Source: Oscillospiraceae bacterium | Lineage (GTDB): Bacteria > Bacillota > Clostridia > Oscillospirales > Ruminococcaceae | Assembly (NCBI GenBank): GCA_022508895.1 | Contig: JAFLUH010000004.1 | Coordinates: 4,053-58,101, forward strand | DNA: 54,049 nt | Direction: 5' to 3' | Part shown: piece after piece, positions 41,678 to 50,084 of the stretch | How the letters are laid out: each line of letters opens with the position of its first letter | Position numbering within the stretch: position 1 is the first letter of the stretch | Program-made: the position numbers and the translations under genes | The notes under the pieces: generated by a model | The model's database searches: none | What the model was told of the DNA's origin: nothing | What the model saw: the letters and a program-made list of their open reading frames with translations, nothing else

Positions 41678-42124
41678 TCAATCTTTGCTATTCAGTTTTT
41701 TTGTAAAACATATTACTCGATTTACTTCAGTAAATCCCACGTTTAAATGGAATGCTAAGCTCATATCATTAGTCAGCTCACAGTCACTGGCAAACTCAGT
41801 GCAGCCTTTTTCCGCTGCCCATTCTTCGCAATGCTTCAACAGTTCCTTCCCATGACCGTTTTTTCTGTATTCGCTTTTGACAAAGATAGCTTCCAGATAA
41901 CCGACAGGGCTGCTGCTTGTACCTTCAACATAATCATGACGCAATTGTACTTGTGCAAAGCCGACTGATGTATTTTCCTTCATTGAAAGAAAAACTTCAC
42001 ATTCATCACTATGGATAATTTCTGCAAATCCCGCCGCCAATTCTTCCGTATCGTGTCCTTCCCATAACAGCGCAGCCATATCGGCGATCTTAGGAATATC
42101 TGATTCTGTAGCCTTATATATCAT
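41678..42124 (-). CDS. GNAT acetyltransferase, aminoglycoside 6'-N-acetyltransferase-like
   Basis: 148 residues. The pattern is that of AAC(6') enzymes: MAALLWEGHDTEEL near the start, GFAQVQLRHDYVEGTSSSPVGYLEAIFV, the acetyl-CoA loop YRKNGHGKELL, EEWAAEKGCTEFASDCEL and FHLNVGFTEVNRVICFTK. Such proteins acetylate the 6' amino group of aminoglycosides, though chromosomal relatives may have other amine substrates. Whether it confers resistance cannot be judged from sequence. It overlaps the upstream NUDIX gene by 4 nt. Confidence 0.85.
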   Translation of the reverse strand: MIYKATESDIPKIADMAALLWEGHDTEELAAGFAEIIHSDECEVFLSMKENTSVGFAQVQLRHDYVEGTSSSPVGYLEAIFVKSEYRKNGHGKELLKHCEEWAAEKGCTEFASDCELTNDMSLAFHLNVGFTEVNRVICFTKKLNSKD

Positions 42125-42609
42125 ATTTTCTCCGTATAAATGAAATGTTTTACGTCTTTATCACCGGACCTCAGCCATTCGCCCGCCTGAGCAGGATATA
42201 TCTGATAGTCATTTGCTTTTTCAACAGGTATCCAGTGAAATTCCATATCGAATTTTTTATTCTCATGCAGCTCCGAACCTGTAAAATACCCACTTTTCGG
42301 TGTTCTTTCATCTGTTATTTCAACTTCATAGTATATGCAGATCTGATGACAAGGTTTATCGCCCCAAGGAAAAAACAGTTCACCTACCCATTTTAAATCT
42401 CCTACTTTGATATCTGCTCCGATCTCCTCTTTGAACTCACGAATAAGTGTCTGCTCATTGGTTTCACCAAATTCGACATGTCCTCCGGGAAAAGCATAAT
42501 CATTGGAACCGACAGGCTTTTGCAGCAAAACTGAACCGTTGTGTATACATATTCCTGCAGCACGGTAGCTGAATATGTATTCATCGGTGTGAAAAAGAAT
42601 ATCCTGCAT
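42121..42609 (-). CDS. NUDIX hydrolase
   Basis: 162 residues from the ATG at 42609 (GGGGG five bases upstream). NUDIX box: GGHVEFGETNEQTLIREFKEEIG, with the Gx5Ex7REUxEExG pattern, REF in the REU position. It carries IYYEVEITDERTP and FHWIPVEKANDYQIYP segments seen in MutT-like proteins of uncertain substrate. ATGA coupling to the acetyltransferase gene indicates one transcript. Substrate unknown. Confidence 0.88.
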   Translation of the reverse strand: MQDILFHTDEYIFSYRAAGICIHNGSVLLQKPVGSNDYAFPGGHVEFGETNEQTLIREFKEEIGADIKVGDLKWVGELFFPWGDKPCHQICIYYEVEITDERTPKSGYFTGSELHENKKFDMEFHWIPVEKANDYQIYPAQAGEWLRSGDKDVKHFIYTEKI

Positions 42610-42645
42610 AATTACCCCCGATAGCACTTATTTTACAGACAAAAA

Positions 42646-42675
42646 CAAAGAGCCGATACTAATGTCAGCTCTTTG
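42646..42675 (-). terminator. terminator of the xylB-transaldolase unit
   Basis: CAAAGAGC (42646-42653) and GCTCTTTG (42668-42675); on the minus strand it is followed by TTTTTGTC. Confidence 0.75.
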
Positions 42676-42694
42676 ATTTTGCATTAACGTTTGA

Positions 42695-43345
42695 TCACTT
42701 TTTTGTAAAGCCTTCCCAGTCCTTTAGGAAACGCTCAATTCCGTTATCGGTCATAGGATGCTTCAGCATCTGCAGCAGCACGCTCATAGGAACCGTTGCA
42801 ATATGGCAGCCCATTCTTGCAGCAGCGGTAACGTGGATAGGATTGCGTATGGAAGCGGCGATTATTTCGGTTTCGATGGTGGAAGAAGCGTTGAACAAAT
42901 CAACGATCTCCTCAATAAGGCACATTCCTTCCATGCCGATGTCATCAAGTCTGCCGAGGAATGGGCTTACAAAGGTAGCGCCTGCCTTCGCCGCAAGCAG
43001 TGCCTGAGCAGCAGAGAATACCAGTGTAACGTTGGTCTTTATCCCCTTGGCAGTGAGCTGCTTGCAGGCTTTAAGACCTTCCTCACACATTGGGAGCTTG
43101 ATTACGATGTTTTTGTGGATAGCTGCAAGAGGAAGGGCTTCCTCAACCATTTTATCAGCCTCCAGCGAAATAACTTCTGCGGAAATAGGACCGTCAACAA
43201 TACTTGTGATCTCGGTAACTACCTCCTTAAAGTCGCGTCCCTCCTTTGCAATAAGGGAAGGATTGGTGGTTACGCCGCAGATAATACCCATATCGTTGGC
43301 CCTTCTGATGTCCGCAACATTGGCGGTGTCAATAAACAGTTTCAT
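42695..43345 (-). CDS. transaldolase / fructose-6-phosphate aldolase-like (TalC/Fsa family)
   Basis: 216-residue small transaldolase: [41 protein letters not shown] (with the Schiff-base Lys), [28 protein letters not shown] and [13 protein letters not shown]. In Firmicutes this family usually acts as transaldolase in the non-oxidative pentose phosphate pathway, and less often as fructose-6-phosphate aldolase. It lies 16 nt after xylB, so xylulose 5-phosphate made by XylB can enter the same pathway. RBS AAAGGAGAT is upstream. Confidence 0.93.
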   Translation of the reverse strand: MKLFIDTANVADIRRANDMGIICGVTTNPSLIAKEGRDFKEVVTEITSIVDGPISAEVISLEADKMVEEALPLAAIHKNIVIKLPMCEEGLKACKQLTAKGIKTNVTLVFSAAQALLAAKAGATFVSPFLGRLDDIGMEGMCLIEEIVDLFNASSTIETEIIAASIRNPIHVTAAARMGCHIATVPMSVLLQMLKHPMTDNGIERFLKDWEGFTKK

Positions 43346-43361
43346 TTTTTATCTCCTTTAA

Positions 43362-44885
43362 TTAAATATTTGACAGTTCTTCAAAGCATGATTTCATAGC
43401 AGGATACAGCTTTTTGTATACCGCATATACCTTTTCATACTCTCTTGTATTTTCTGCAACAGGCTCCTGTACCTTGTCGGGCATTATAACCGCATTGCAT
43501 GCTTCGGGAACGGAAGAGTATATTCCTGTCCCAACTGCCGCCAGTAAAGCGACGCCTAAAGCGGGTCCTTCCTTGTTTTGTGTTGTTTTTACAGGACAAC
43601 CATACAGGTCAGCCAGCATCTGTCTCCACAGCGGGGAACTGCCGCCTCCACCGCAAGCCATCATGTCGGTAACGTTTATCTGCATTTCTCTCATAACCTC
43701 CACGCAATCTCTGAGAGAATAGGAAACGCCCTCCATAACCGCTCTTATCATATCCCTTTTCTTGTGCATTGTGGACAGACCGACAAATGAACCTCGGCAG
43801 TTTGGATCAAGATGAGGCGTTCTTTCGCCGTTAAGATAGGGCAGATAAATCAGTCTGTTCGCTCCGATGGGGACCTCCATCGCCTCCTTGTCTGTAAGGT
43901 AATATGGATCAACGCCCATATTAAGCGCCGTTTCCATCTCACTCCAGCAAAGATTATCCCTGAACCATTTGAGGGAAAGACCCGCGCTCTGGGTTACACC
44001 CATGACGTGCCAGCATCCCGGAACTGCGCAGCAGAAGGTATGTACTCTTCCTTTTTTATCTATTGAAATATCGTTGGTATGAGCAAAAACCACGCCGCTG
44101 GAGCCTATTGTGGTGAAAGCCTTTCCGTCCTCCACAACGCCTGTTCCTACAGCAGCGGCAGCGTTGTCGCCTGCACCGCCTACAACTATGGTACCTTCGG
44201 CAAGACCTGTAAGCTCGGCAACACGCTTGGTGATCTTACCTGTGATCTCAGGGCTTTCATATACCTTCGCCAGCAGTGACTTGTCAATTCCAAGCTTATT
44301 CAGCACTTCATCGGACCAGCAGCGGTTGGGAATATCCAGCAGCTGCATACCCGAAGCGTCGGAAACCTCTGTGGCATACTCGCCTGTAAGCATAAATCTG
44401 ATATAGTCCTTGGGGAGCAGAATGTGGCGGCATTTTTCATAGTTTTCCGGCTCATTGTTCTTCACCCACATTATTTTTGCTGCAGTAAAGCCGGTAATGG
44501 CAGGATTGGCAGTAATATCTATCAGCCTGTCTGCTCCAACCTTATCGGTTATCTCAACTACTTCCTTAGCCGTCCTCTGATCACACCAGATAATGCTTCG
44601 CCTGATCACCTTGCCATCGGCGTCCAGCATTACCAAGCCGTGCATTTGTCCCGAAAGACCAATGCCCTTTATCTCGGAGGTTACTACGCCGCTTTCGGCT
44701 ATGACTTGTTTAATTCCGTTTACAACTGCGTTCCACCAGTCGAGCGGCTCTTGCTCCGCATAACCGTTTTGAGGAGTATAAAGCGGATACTCGTATGTTG
44801 CGGATGCAACGGGAACTCCGTCCTCTGAGAAGAGAACTGTTTTAGTACCCGATGTTCCAATGTCTACGCCTAAAATGTAAGCCAT
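43362..44885 (-). CDS. xylB: xylulokinase
   Basis: 507-residue FGGY-family kinase starting at the ATG at 44885 (GAAAGGATAAACACA upstream), which leaves a normal MAYILGVDIGTSGTKTVLF N-terminus; longer frames to 45086 would run through the promoter. Motifs: GIGLSGQMHGLVMLD (XylB-specific MHG), IIWCDQRT, SDASGMQLLDI, GGAGDNAAAAVGTG, and LNGERTPHLDP. It phosphorylates D-xylulose with ATP. Paired with a transaldolase, as expected for pentose use in a plant-fibre degrader. Confidence 0.95.
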   Translation of the reverse strand: MAYILGVDIGTSGTKTVLFSEDGVPVASATYEYPLYTPQNGYAEQEPLDWWNAVVNGIKQVIAESGVVTSEIKGIGLSGQMHGLVMLDADGKVIRRSIIWCDQRTAKEVVEITDKVGADRLIDITANPAITGFTAAKIMWVKNNEPENYEKCRHILLPKDYIRFMLTGEYATEVSDASGMQLLDIPNRCWSDEVLNKLGIDKSLLAKVYESPEITGKITKRVAELTGLAEGTIVVGGAGDNAAAAVGTGVVEDGKAFTTIGSSGVVFAHTNDISIDKKGRVHTFCCAVPGCWHVMGVTQSAGLSLKWFRDNLCWSEMETALNMGVDPYYLTDKEAMEVPIGANRLIYLPYLNGERTPHLDPNCRGSFVGLSTMHKKRDMIRAVMEGVSYSLRDCVEVMREMQINVTDMMACGGGGSSPLWRQMLADLYGCPVKTTQNKEGPALGVALLAAVGTGIYSSVPEACNAVIMPDKVQEPVAENTREYEKVYAVYKKLYPAMKSCFEELSNI

Positions 44886-44946
44886 TGTGTTTATCCTTTC
44901 GTAAATTTGTTTGAGAAAAGAACATTGAATATCAACGGTTAATAAT

Positions 44947-44975
44947 ATTTTAATATATTTGGCTTCTTTTGTCAA
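44947..44975 (-). promoter_or_regulatory. promoter of xylB
   Basis: Minus strand TTGACA (44975-44970), 17-nt spacer, TAAAAT (44952-44947). Confidence 0.78.
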
Positions 44976-45017
44976 TAGATTTTTATGCGATTTACACAAA
45001 AATATAGTGATTTTGTA

Positions 45018-45046
45018 TTGACCTTTATAAGTGTTTGCTGTATAAT
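45018..45046 (+). promoter_or_regulatory. promoter of the phosphofructokinase gene
   Basis: TTGACC (45018-45023), 17-nt spacer, TATAAT (45041-45046). Confidence 0.8.
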
Positions 45047-45087
45047 AAATAATGCTTAACAAGAAGCCTAAAAGAAAGGACACCATT

Positions 45088-46173
45088 ATGGCAAAACGCA
45101 GAATAGGGATACTTACCAGCGGCGGAGACTGCCCCGGACTTAACGCTACGATAAGAGGCGTTGCAAAAGCCTGCTACAACTTTATAGGTGAAGACAATGT
45201 GGAGATCGTCGGTATTTCTGACGGTTTTCACGGGCTTATCCACAATGAGTGCAAGGAAATGAAGCCCTCGGATTTTTCCGGTATTCTGACGCAGGGCGGA
45301 ACTATCCTCGGCACAAGAAGAACGCCGTACAAGCTGATGCAGGTGGTAGAGGACGATAATATAGATAAAGTTGCCGAGATGAAGCAGACCTATAAAAATC
45401 GGAAGTTGGATTGCCTTCTGACTTTGGGAGGCAACGGCACTCACAAGACCGCAAATCTTCTTTCAGAGGAAGGCTTAAATGTGATCGGGCTTCCCAAAAC
45501 CATTGACAATGATATTTGGGGCACTTCCGTAACCTTCGGATTTCATACTGCAGTGGATATAGGAACAGAAGTTGTAGACCGTATCCACACTACCGCTAAC
45601 TCTCACAGCAGGGTAATGGTGATAGAGATAATGGGCAACAAGGCAGGCTGGCTCACGCTTTATACGGGAGTTGCAGGCGGAGCTGATATAATCCTTATCC
45701 CCGAGATACCTTATGACATAGAGAAGGTTGCGAAAGCAGTAGATTCCCGTGCCAAGGCGGGCAAATCCTTCTCCATTCTTGCAGTGGCAGAGGGCTGTAT
45801 GGATATTGCAGAATCAAAAATGAAGAAAAAAGACCGTATGCGCATAAGAAACGAAAACGGTTATAATACGGCAACTGCCCGAATTGCCAAGGATATAGAG
45901 AGTATTACAGGCTATGAGACAAGAACGGTAGTGCCCGGTCACATGCTGAGAGGCGGAAGTCCCTCCGCTTATGACCGTATCCTTGCCACAAAGTTCGGTG
46001 CAAGGGCGGCAAGGCTGATTCTTGAAGAAAAGTACGGATATACTGTAGCAAAAATAGGTACCGAGATAGGGGAAAATAAGCTTTCTGATGTTACAATGAA
46101 AACAAAATTTGTTTCTTTGGAGGATAAGGTCGTGGTTGCGGCACGGGATATCGGTATTTCGTTTGGTGATTGA
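45088..46173 (+). CDS. 6-phosphofructokinase
   Basis: 361 residues from ATG 45088 (AAAGGA eight bases upstream; the promoter excludes the ATG at 45052). PFK-A family: GILTSGGDCPGLNATIRGV, TLGGNGTHKTANLL, LPKTIDNDIWGTSVTFGF, IEIMGNKAGWLTLYTGVAGGAD and PGHMLRGGSPSAYDR. The phosphodonor residues are mixed: GGNG keeps Gly at the position typical of ATP enzymes (with Asn for Asp before it), while PKTIDND has the Lys typical of pyrophosphate enzymes. Such mixed (group III) enzymes usually use ATP; the donor is not proven. It commits fructose 6-phosphate to glycolysis, and is divergent from xylB. Confidence 0.94.
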   Translation: MAKRRIGILTSGGDCPGLNATIRGVAKACYNFIGEDNVEIVGISDGFHGLIHNECKEMKPSDFSGILTQGGTILGTRRTPYKLMQVVEDDNIDKVAEMKQTYKNRKLDCLLTLGGNGTHKTANLLSEEGLNVIGLPKTIDNDIWGTSVTFGFHTAVDIGTEVVDRIHTTANSHSRVMVIEIMGNKAGWLTLYTGVAGGADIILIPEIPYDIEKVAKAVDSRAKAGKSFSILAVAEGCMDIAESKMKKKDRMRIRNENGYNTATARIAKDIESITGYETRTVVPGHMLRGGSPSAYDRILATKFGARAARLILEEKYGYTVAKIGTEIGENKLSDVTMKTKFVSLEDKVVVAARDIGISFGD

Positions 46174-46174
46174 T

Positions 46175-46213
46175 AAATCGCTCGCAGAATTTAAATCTGC
46201 GAGCGATTTTTGC
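46175..46213 (+). terminator. terminator after the phosphofructokinase gene
   Basis: AAATCGCTCGCAGA (46175-46188) and TCTGCGAGCGATTT (46196-46209), a perfect 14-bp stem, then TT. It also suits the convergent GNAT gene. Confidence 0.93.
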
Positions 46214-46217
46214 AGTA

Positions 46218-47220
46218 TTATGTAATTTTTTTTAAGAATGTATATCCCATTCGATACATTCCGTCACCTGTTGTGCATTCGCCGTATTCCGTGATCTCAT
46301 ATCCGCATTTTTTGTACAAATTCTGTGCAGGGATATTATCGTCAGTAGTGTGAATTCCTACTTTTTTCTTGCCTTTGGAACGAAAAAAACTGTTCAGAAA
46401 ACTCAATTGCGTACTTTCCCACTCCCTTATGCTGCATGGGAGGGTCAACTGCAAGCATAGATATCCAGCCCGTTTCGCCGTCTGAAATTCCGTTCAGCTT
46501 GAGCCAAGCAACAGGCATTGCGTCTTTATGGATAATAAAATGTGCTTCATCGGGGTCATTTTGTGAAATAAGATCGCACCATTCCTCACACGTTATTTTT
46601 CTTCCATGCAGTGGTTCAATGTTTCCACCGTAAAATCTTGTAACAAAACTTGTGTCTTCATTCCCGTTTACAGGAACAGCTTCATACAGCGATTCAAGTT
46701 CATTCCCAATCATCAAATTTACTTCTTTAATATAGATATGCATTTTGTTGTCAGGATCGACTTTCCCGCTGTCCGTAAATCCCACCGCTTTCCAGAACGG
46801 CTCACCCGTAACACCGTCGGGCGTAAGATATATCTTTGGTGCACCGTCTTTTTTCAGAATTTCTTCAATGTGACAGAAAAATTCCCGTCCCAATCCTTTG
46901 CGTCTATGTTCGGGTTTGACAAAAAATCCCATCACGGTGCCGTATCCTGCTTCCAGTAAGCCATAAACCGTACCGGTGTCGATTGCAAACATGGCTATCC
47001 CCACAGGCATATCATCAAGAAATGCTATCTCAAAGTGCATATCCGGACGACTGCCCTGTATGCTTATTCTTTTCCTCAGACTATCGATTATTTCCTCCTC
47101 TGTTTCCGCTGTGCCGTCATGTTCATTCACCTCACAAATAAACGGCAGCCATAGTGATTTTGCCTTTTCAAAGTGCTCTTCGCTGTTTTTGTCAATTTGC
47201 AAATAGGTCAATTTCTGCAT
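46218..47220 (-). pseudogene. double-GNAT acetyltransferase with a frameshift in a T7 tract
   Basis: Starts at the ATG at 47220 with GGAGGATCT directly upstream. The first GNAT domain (residues about 1-165) has VKPEHRRKGLGREFFCHIEE as its acetyl-CoA loop. The second (about 175 to the end) has MLAVDPPMQHKGVGKYAIEFSEQFF. At the 7-T tract (minus strand; plus 46383-46389) the frame runs out after about 17 aberrant residues. With one T fewer it would continue FRSKGKKKVGIHTTDDN, QNLYKKCGYEITEYGEC, a proper GNAT end stopping at 46218. It is either a recent frameshift, a phase-variable tract or a homopolymer sequencing error. Substrate unknown. Confidence 0.8.
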
Positions 47221-47240
47221 AGATCCTCCATAAATGCGGT

Positions 47241-47273
47241 CATAATAAAAAGTGTCCCCTTTCGGAAACACTT
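47241..47273 (-). terminator. terminator ending the 18-codon unit, upstream of the GNAT gene
   Basis: Minus strand AAGTGTTTCC (47273-47264), loop GAAA, GGGGACACTT (47259-47250), then TTTTATTATG. The stem has two G-U pairs. Confidence 0.8.
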
Positions 47274-47306
47274 GAATTTATCATCACATGAAGGTATAGA
47301 CCGCTT

Positions 47307-47363
47307 TTATGCCTTATACCAGTGAATGACATGATTTCCAAAAGAGAAAATATAACGTTTCAT
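47307..47363 (-). CDS. putative 18-residue small protein or leader peptide
   Basis: Minus-strand ORF MKRYIFSFGNHVIHWYKA, 18 residues plus stop. It has an unusually strong RBS: AAGGGGGG (47379-47372) lies 8 nt before the ATG at 47363. A consensus promoter lies 31 nt further upstream (47394-47422), and a terminator hairpin begins 34 nt after the stop (47273). The next gene is the frameshifted GNAT. The peptide is basic and aromatic-rich (F, Y, W, H). I do not recognise it. It may be a stand-alone microprotein, or a leader peptide whose translation controls the terminator in front of the GNAT gene. Confidence 0.55.
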   Translation of the reverse strand: MKRYIFSFGNHVIHWYKA

Positions 47364-47393
47364 ATCATTCACCCCCCTTCTTTGATTGCAAAT

Positions 47394-47422
47394 ATCTTAG
47401 CATATATTTTTGTAACTGTCAA
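47394..47422 (-). promoter_or_regulatory. promoter of the 18-codon unit
   Basis: Minus strand TTGACA (47422-47417), 17-nt spacer, TAAGAT (47399-47394). Confidence 0.75.
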
Positions 47423-47489
47423 TATCTGCTTTGCTAAAACCTTTGTCGGCAGTGCTTTGCCCAAAATAACAAATATTTTTACAAAAGTA

Positions 47490-47518
47490 TTGAAATTACT
47501 CCAAAAAGCAAGTATAAT
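47490..47518 (+). promoter_or_regulatory. promoter of glyA
   Basis: TTGAAA (47490-47495), 17-nt spacer, TATAAT (47513-47518), 65 nt before the glyA ATG. It is divergent from the 18-codon unit. Confidence 0.75.
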
Positions 47519-47583
47519 ATAATGGAGAATATATCCATAGTAAGGTAAAAGTCTGTGAATAATAACGTATGAGAGGAGCAGTT

Positions 47584-48840
47584 ATGTACAACAATCTTGT
47601 AAACACCATCGGCTTTCTGGAAAGCTACGACAAAGAAGTATCCGAGGCAATGAACGAGGAGCTTAAACGTCAGAAGCGCAACTTAGAGCTTATCGCAAGC
47701 GAAAATATCGTATCTCCTGCAGTTATGGCCGCAATGGGAAGCGTTCTTACAAATAAGTATGCCGAGGGATATCCTTCCAAACGTTATTATGGCGGCTGCC
47801 AGTGTGTGGACGTAGTTGAGGAGATTGCTATCGAGCGTGCCAAAAAGCTTTTCGGCTGCAACTTTGCCAACGTTCAGCCCCATTCAGGTGCGCAGGCTAA
47901 CTTAGCCGTTTACTTTGCACTTTTGGAGCCCGGCGATACAGTTCTCGGCATGAGCCTTGCTCACGGAGGACATCTTACTCACGGTTCACCCGTAAATATG
48001 TCGGGAAAATATTTTAAATTTGTTCCCTACGGTCTCAGTGACGAGACAGAGACTATAGATTATGAGGAGCTGCGGCGTCTTGCAGAGCAGAATAAGCCCA
48101 AGCTGATAGTTGCAGGTGCCAGCGCATACCCCAGAGCAATTGATTTTGAGAAAATATCACAGATCGCAAAGTCGGTTGGTGCTTACTTTATGGTAGATAT
48201 GGCTCACATTGCCGGACTTGTTGCGGCAGGCGTCCACATGTCGCCCATACCTTATGCAGATGTAGTAACTACCACTACTCACAAGACCCTCAGAGGACCC
48301 AGAGGCGGCATGATACTCTGCAACGACGAGGAGATCGCCAAGAAGATAAACAAAGCCATTTTCCCCGGCACACAGGGCGGTCCGCTCATGCACGTTATTG
48401 CCGCTAAGGCGGTTTGCCTCAAGGAAGCTCTGGAACCCTCCTTTAAGGAATACGGTAAGCAGATAATTAAAAACGCACAGGCATTGGCAGATGATCTGGT
48501 AAAGAGGGGATTCCGTCTTGTATCCGGCGGTACCGATAATCACCTTATGCTGGTCGATCTCCGTCCTTTCAAGGTTACAGGAAAAGACTTGGAACACCGT
48601 CTGGACGATGTTTATATTACTGTCAACAAAAATGCCATTCCTAACGACCCTGAAAAGCCTTTTGTCACCAGCGGCATAAGAATAGGCACTGCCGCTGTTA
48701 CGACCCGTGGACTTAAAGAAGAAGATATGGTCAGGATCGGAGAAAGCATTTACCTTGTGGCAACCGATTTTGAAGCTAATCTGGATAAGGCCAGAAGTAT
48801 AGTCAACGCAATTTGCTCAAAGTATCCTCTTTACGAATAA
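47584..48840 (+). CDS. glyA: serine hydroxymethyltransferase
   Basis: 418 residues from ATG 47584 (GAGAGGAG upstream). PLP enzyme making glycine and methylene-tetrahydrofolate from serine. [69 protein letters not shown] and [19 protein letters not shown] are present; the Lys of THKTLRGP binds PLP. Length is standard. Followed 25 nt later by prs, linking one-carbon and nucleotide precursor supply. Confidence 0.97.
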   Translation: MYNNLVNTIGFLESYDKEVSEAMNEELKRQKRNLELIASENIVSPAVMAAMGSVLTNKYAEGYPSKRYYGGCQCVDVVEEIAIERAKKLFGCNFANVQPHSGAQANLAVYFALLEPGDTVLGMSLAHGGHLTHGSPVNMSGKYFKFVPYGLSDETETIDYEELRRLAEQNKPKLIVAGASAYPRAIDFEKISQIAKSVGAYFMVDMAHIAGLVAAGVHMSPIPYADVVTTTTHKTLRGPRGGMILCNDEEIAKKINKAIFPGTQGGPLMHVIAAKAVCLKEALEPSFKEYGKQIIKNAQALADDLVKRGFRLVSGGTDNHLMLVDLRPFKVTGKDLEHRLDDVYITVNKNAIPNDPEKPFVTSGIRIGTAAVTTRGLKEEDMVRIGESIYLVATDFEANLDKARSIVNAICSKYPLYE

Positions 48841-48865
48841 ACCGCTTTAAGAAAGGGACGTTGAA

Positions 48866-50029
48866 ATGACTGAAAAAGCCAGCACTATCGTTTTTAATTC
48901 AAAGGAGCAGGTAGCTCCTTTGGGTATAATCGCTACCGATGGCGCCAAAGATCTGGGTGAAAAGATAAATTATTACCTCGTCCAGTGGTCTGCCAACACA
49001 CAGTATGCTCAGGATACATATCTGGTAGATACCGAATGTCCGAGGTTTTCATCAGGTGACGGTAAGGGACTTATAAAAACCTCCATAAGAGGCGACGATA
49101 TCTTTATAATCGTTGATGTGGGAAATTACAGCTGCACCTACAAAATGTTCGGAAAAGAGAATTATATGTCTCCTGACGACCATTTTCAGGACCTGAAGCG
49201 CATTATTCAGGCTATGGGCGGTAAAGCTCACAGAATAAGCGTGGTTATGCCCATACTTTACGGCGGAAGACAGCACAGGAGAAATTACCGAGAGTCCCTT
49301 GACTGTGCGGTGATGCTTCAGGAGCTTCAGGCAATGGGTGTTTCCAATATAATCACATTTGACGCTCATGATTCAAGAGTTTGCAACGCCGTACCGCTTA
49401 TGGGCTTTGACAATGTAATGCCCTCATACCAGGTGCTCAAGACCATGTTCAGGGAGATCAAGGACTTGGACGTTTCTCCGAAAAGCTTCATGGTGGTAAG
49501 TCCTGATGAAGGAGCGCTGAACCGCAATATGTATTACGCTTCCGTCCTTGGCGTAGAGATGGGAATGTTCTACAAAAGGCGTGATTACTCAAGGATAGTG
49601 AATGGCAGAAACCCCATTGTTGCACATGAATATCTCGGCAACTCCGTTGAAGGCAAAAACGTATTTATTTCAGACGATATAATTTCCTCCGGCGATTCCA
49701 TGCTTGATATAGCCTACGAGCTGAAAAAGCGCAAGGCAAAGCGCATAATTGCTTACGCTACATATCCTATATTCACAAACGGTCTTGATAAATTTGACAA
49801 GGCATACGCAGAGGGTATGATCGACTATGTTTTTGGTACCAATCTGACCTACAGAACTCCCGATCTCCTGTCCCGCAATTGGTTCAAGGAAGTGGACGTA
49901 TCAAAGTACATAGCATATCTTATTGTAGCTATAAACCATGATATCTCTACCAGCAAGGTGATCGATCCTCACATGAAGATAAAATCCCTGCTGAACAAAT
50001 ACAACATAAAGAGCGCTCAGGCGCTTTAA
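48866..50029 (+). CDS. prs: ribose-phosphate pyrophosphokinase
   Basis: 387 residues, longer than the usual 310-320. It still has the family pattern: MPILYGGRQHRR (catalytic region), TFDAHDSRVCNAVP, MVVSPDEGALNR, and the PRPP-binding loop VFISDDIISSGDSMLD. It makes PRPP from ribose 5-phosphate and ATP. The extra length is mainly an N-terminal lead and a C-terminal tail; such longer PRPP synthetases are found in Clostridia. AAAGGGACG precedes ATG 48866. Confidence 0.92.
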   Translation: MTEKASTIVFNSKEQVAPLGIIATDGAKDLGEKINYYLVQWSANTQYAQDTYLVDTECPRFSSGDGKGLIKTSIRGDDIFIIVDVGNYSCTYKMFGKENYMSPDDHFQDLKRIIQAMGGKAHRISVVMPILYGGRQHRRNYRESLDCAVMLQELQAMGVSNIITFDAHDSRVCNAVPLMGFDNVMPSYQVLKTMFREIKDLDVSPKSFMVVSPDEGALNRNMYYASVLGVEMGMFYKRRDYSRIVNGRNPIVAHEYLGNSVEGKNVFISDDIISSGDSMLDIAYELKKRKAKRIIAYATYPIFTNGLDKFDKAYAEGMIDYVFGTNLTYRTPDLLSRNWFKEVDVSKYIAYLIVAINHDISTSKVIDPHMKIKSLLNKYNIKSAQAL

Positions 50030-50037
50030 ACAAGCAA

Positions 50038-50067
50038 AAACCCGTCACATGACCGTGGCGGGTTTAT
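50038..50067 (+). terminator. terminator after prs
   Basis: AAACCCGTCAC (50038-50048), loop ATGACC, GTGGCGGGTTT (50055-50065) with one G-U pair, then ATTA. The rarA RBS follows directly. Confidence 0.75.
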
Positions 50068-50084
50068 TACAAGGAGTGAACCTT

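Noticed and set aside
47241-47422. T-box, c-di-GMP or glycine riboswitch near glyA
   Set aside because: I could find none of the conserved cores; the segment is better explained by a promoter, small ORF and terminator on the other strand.
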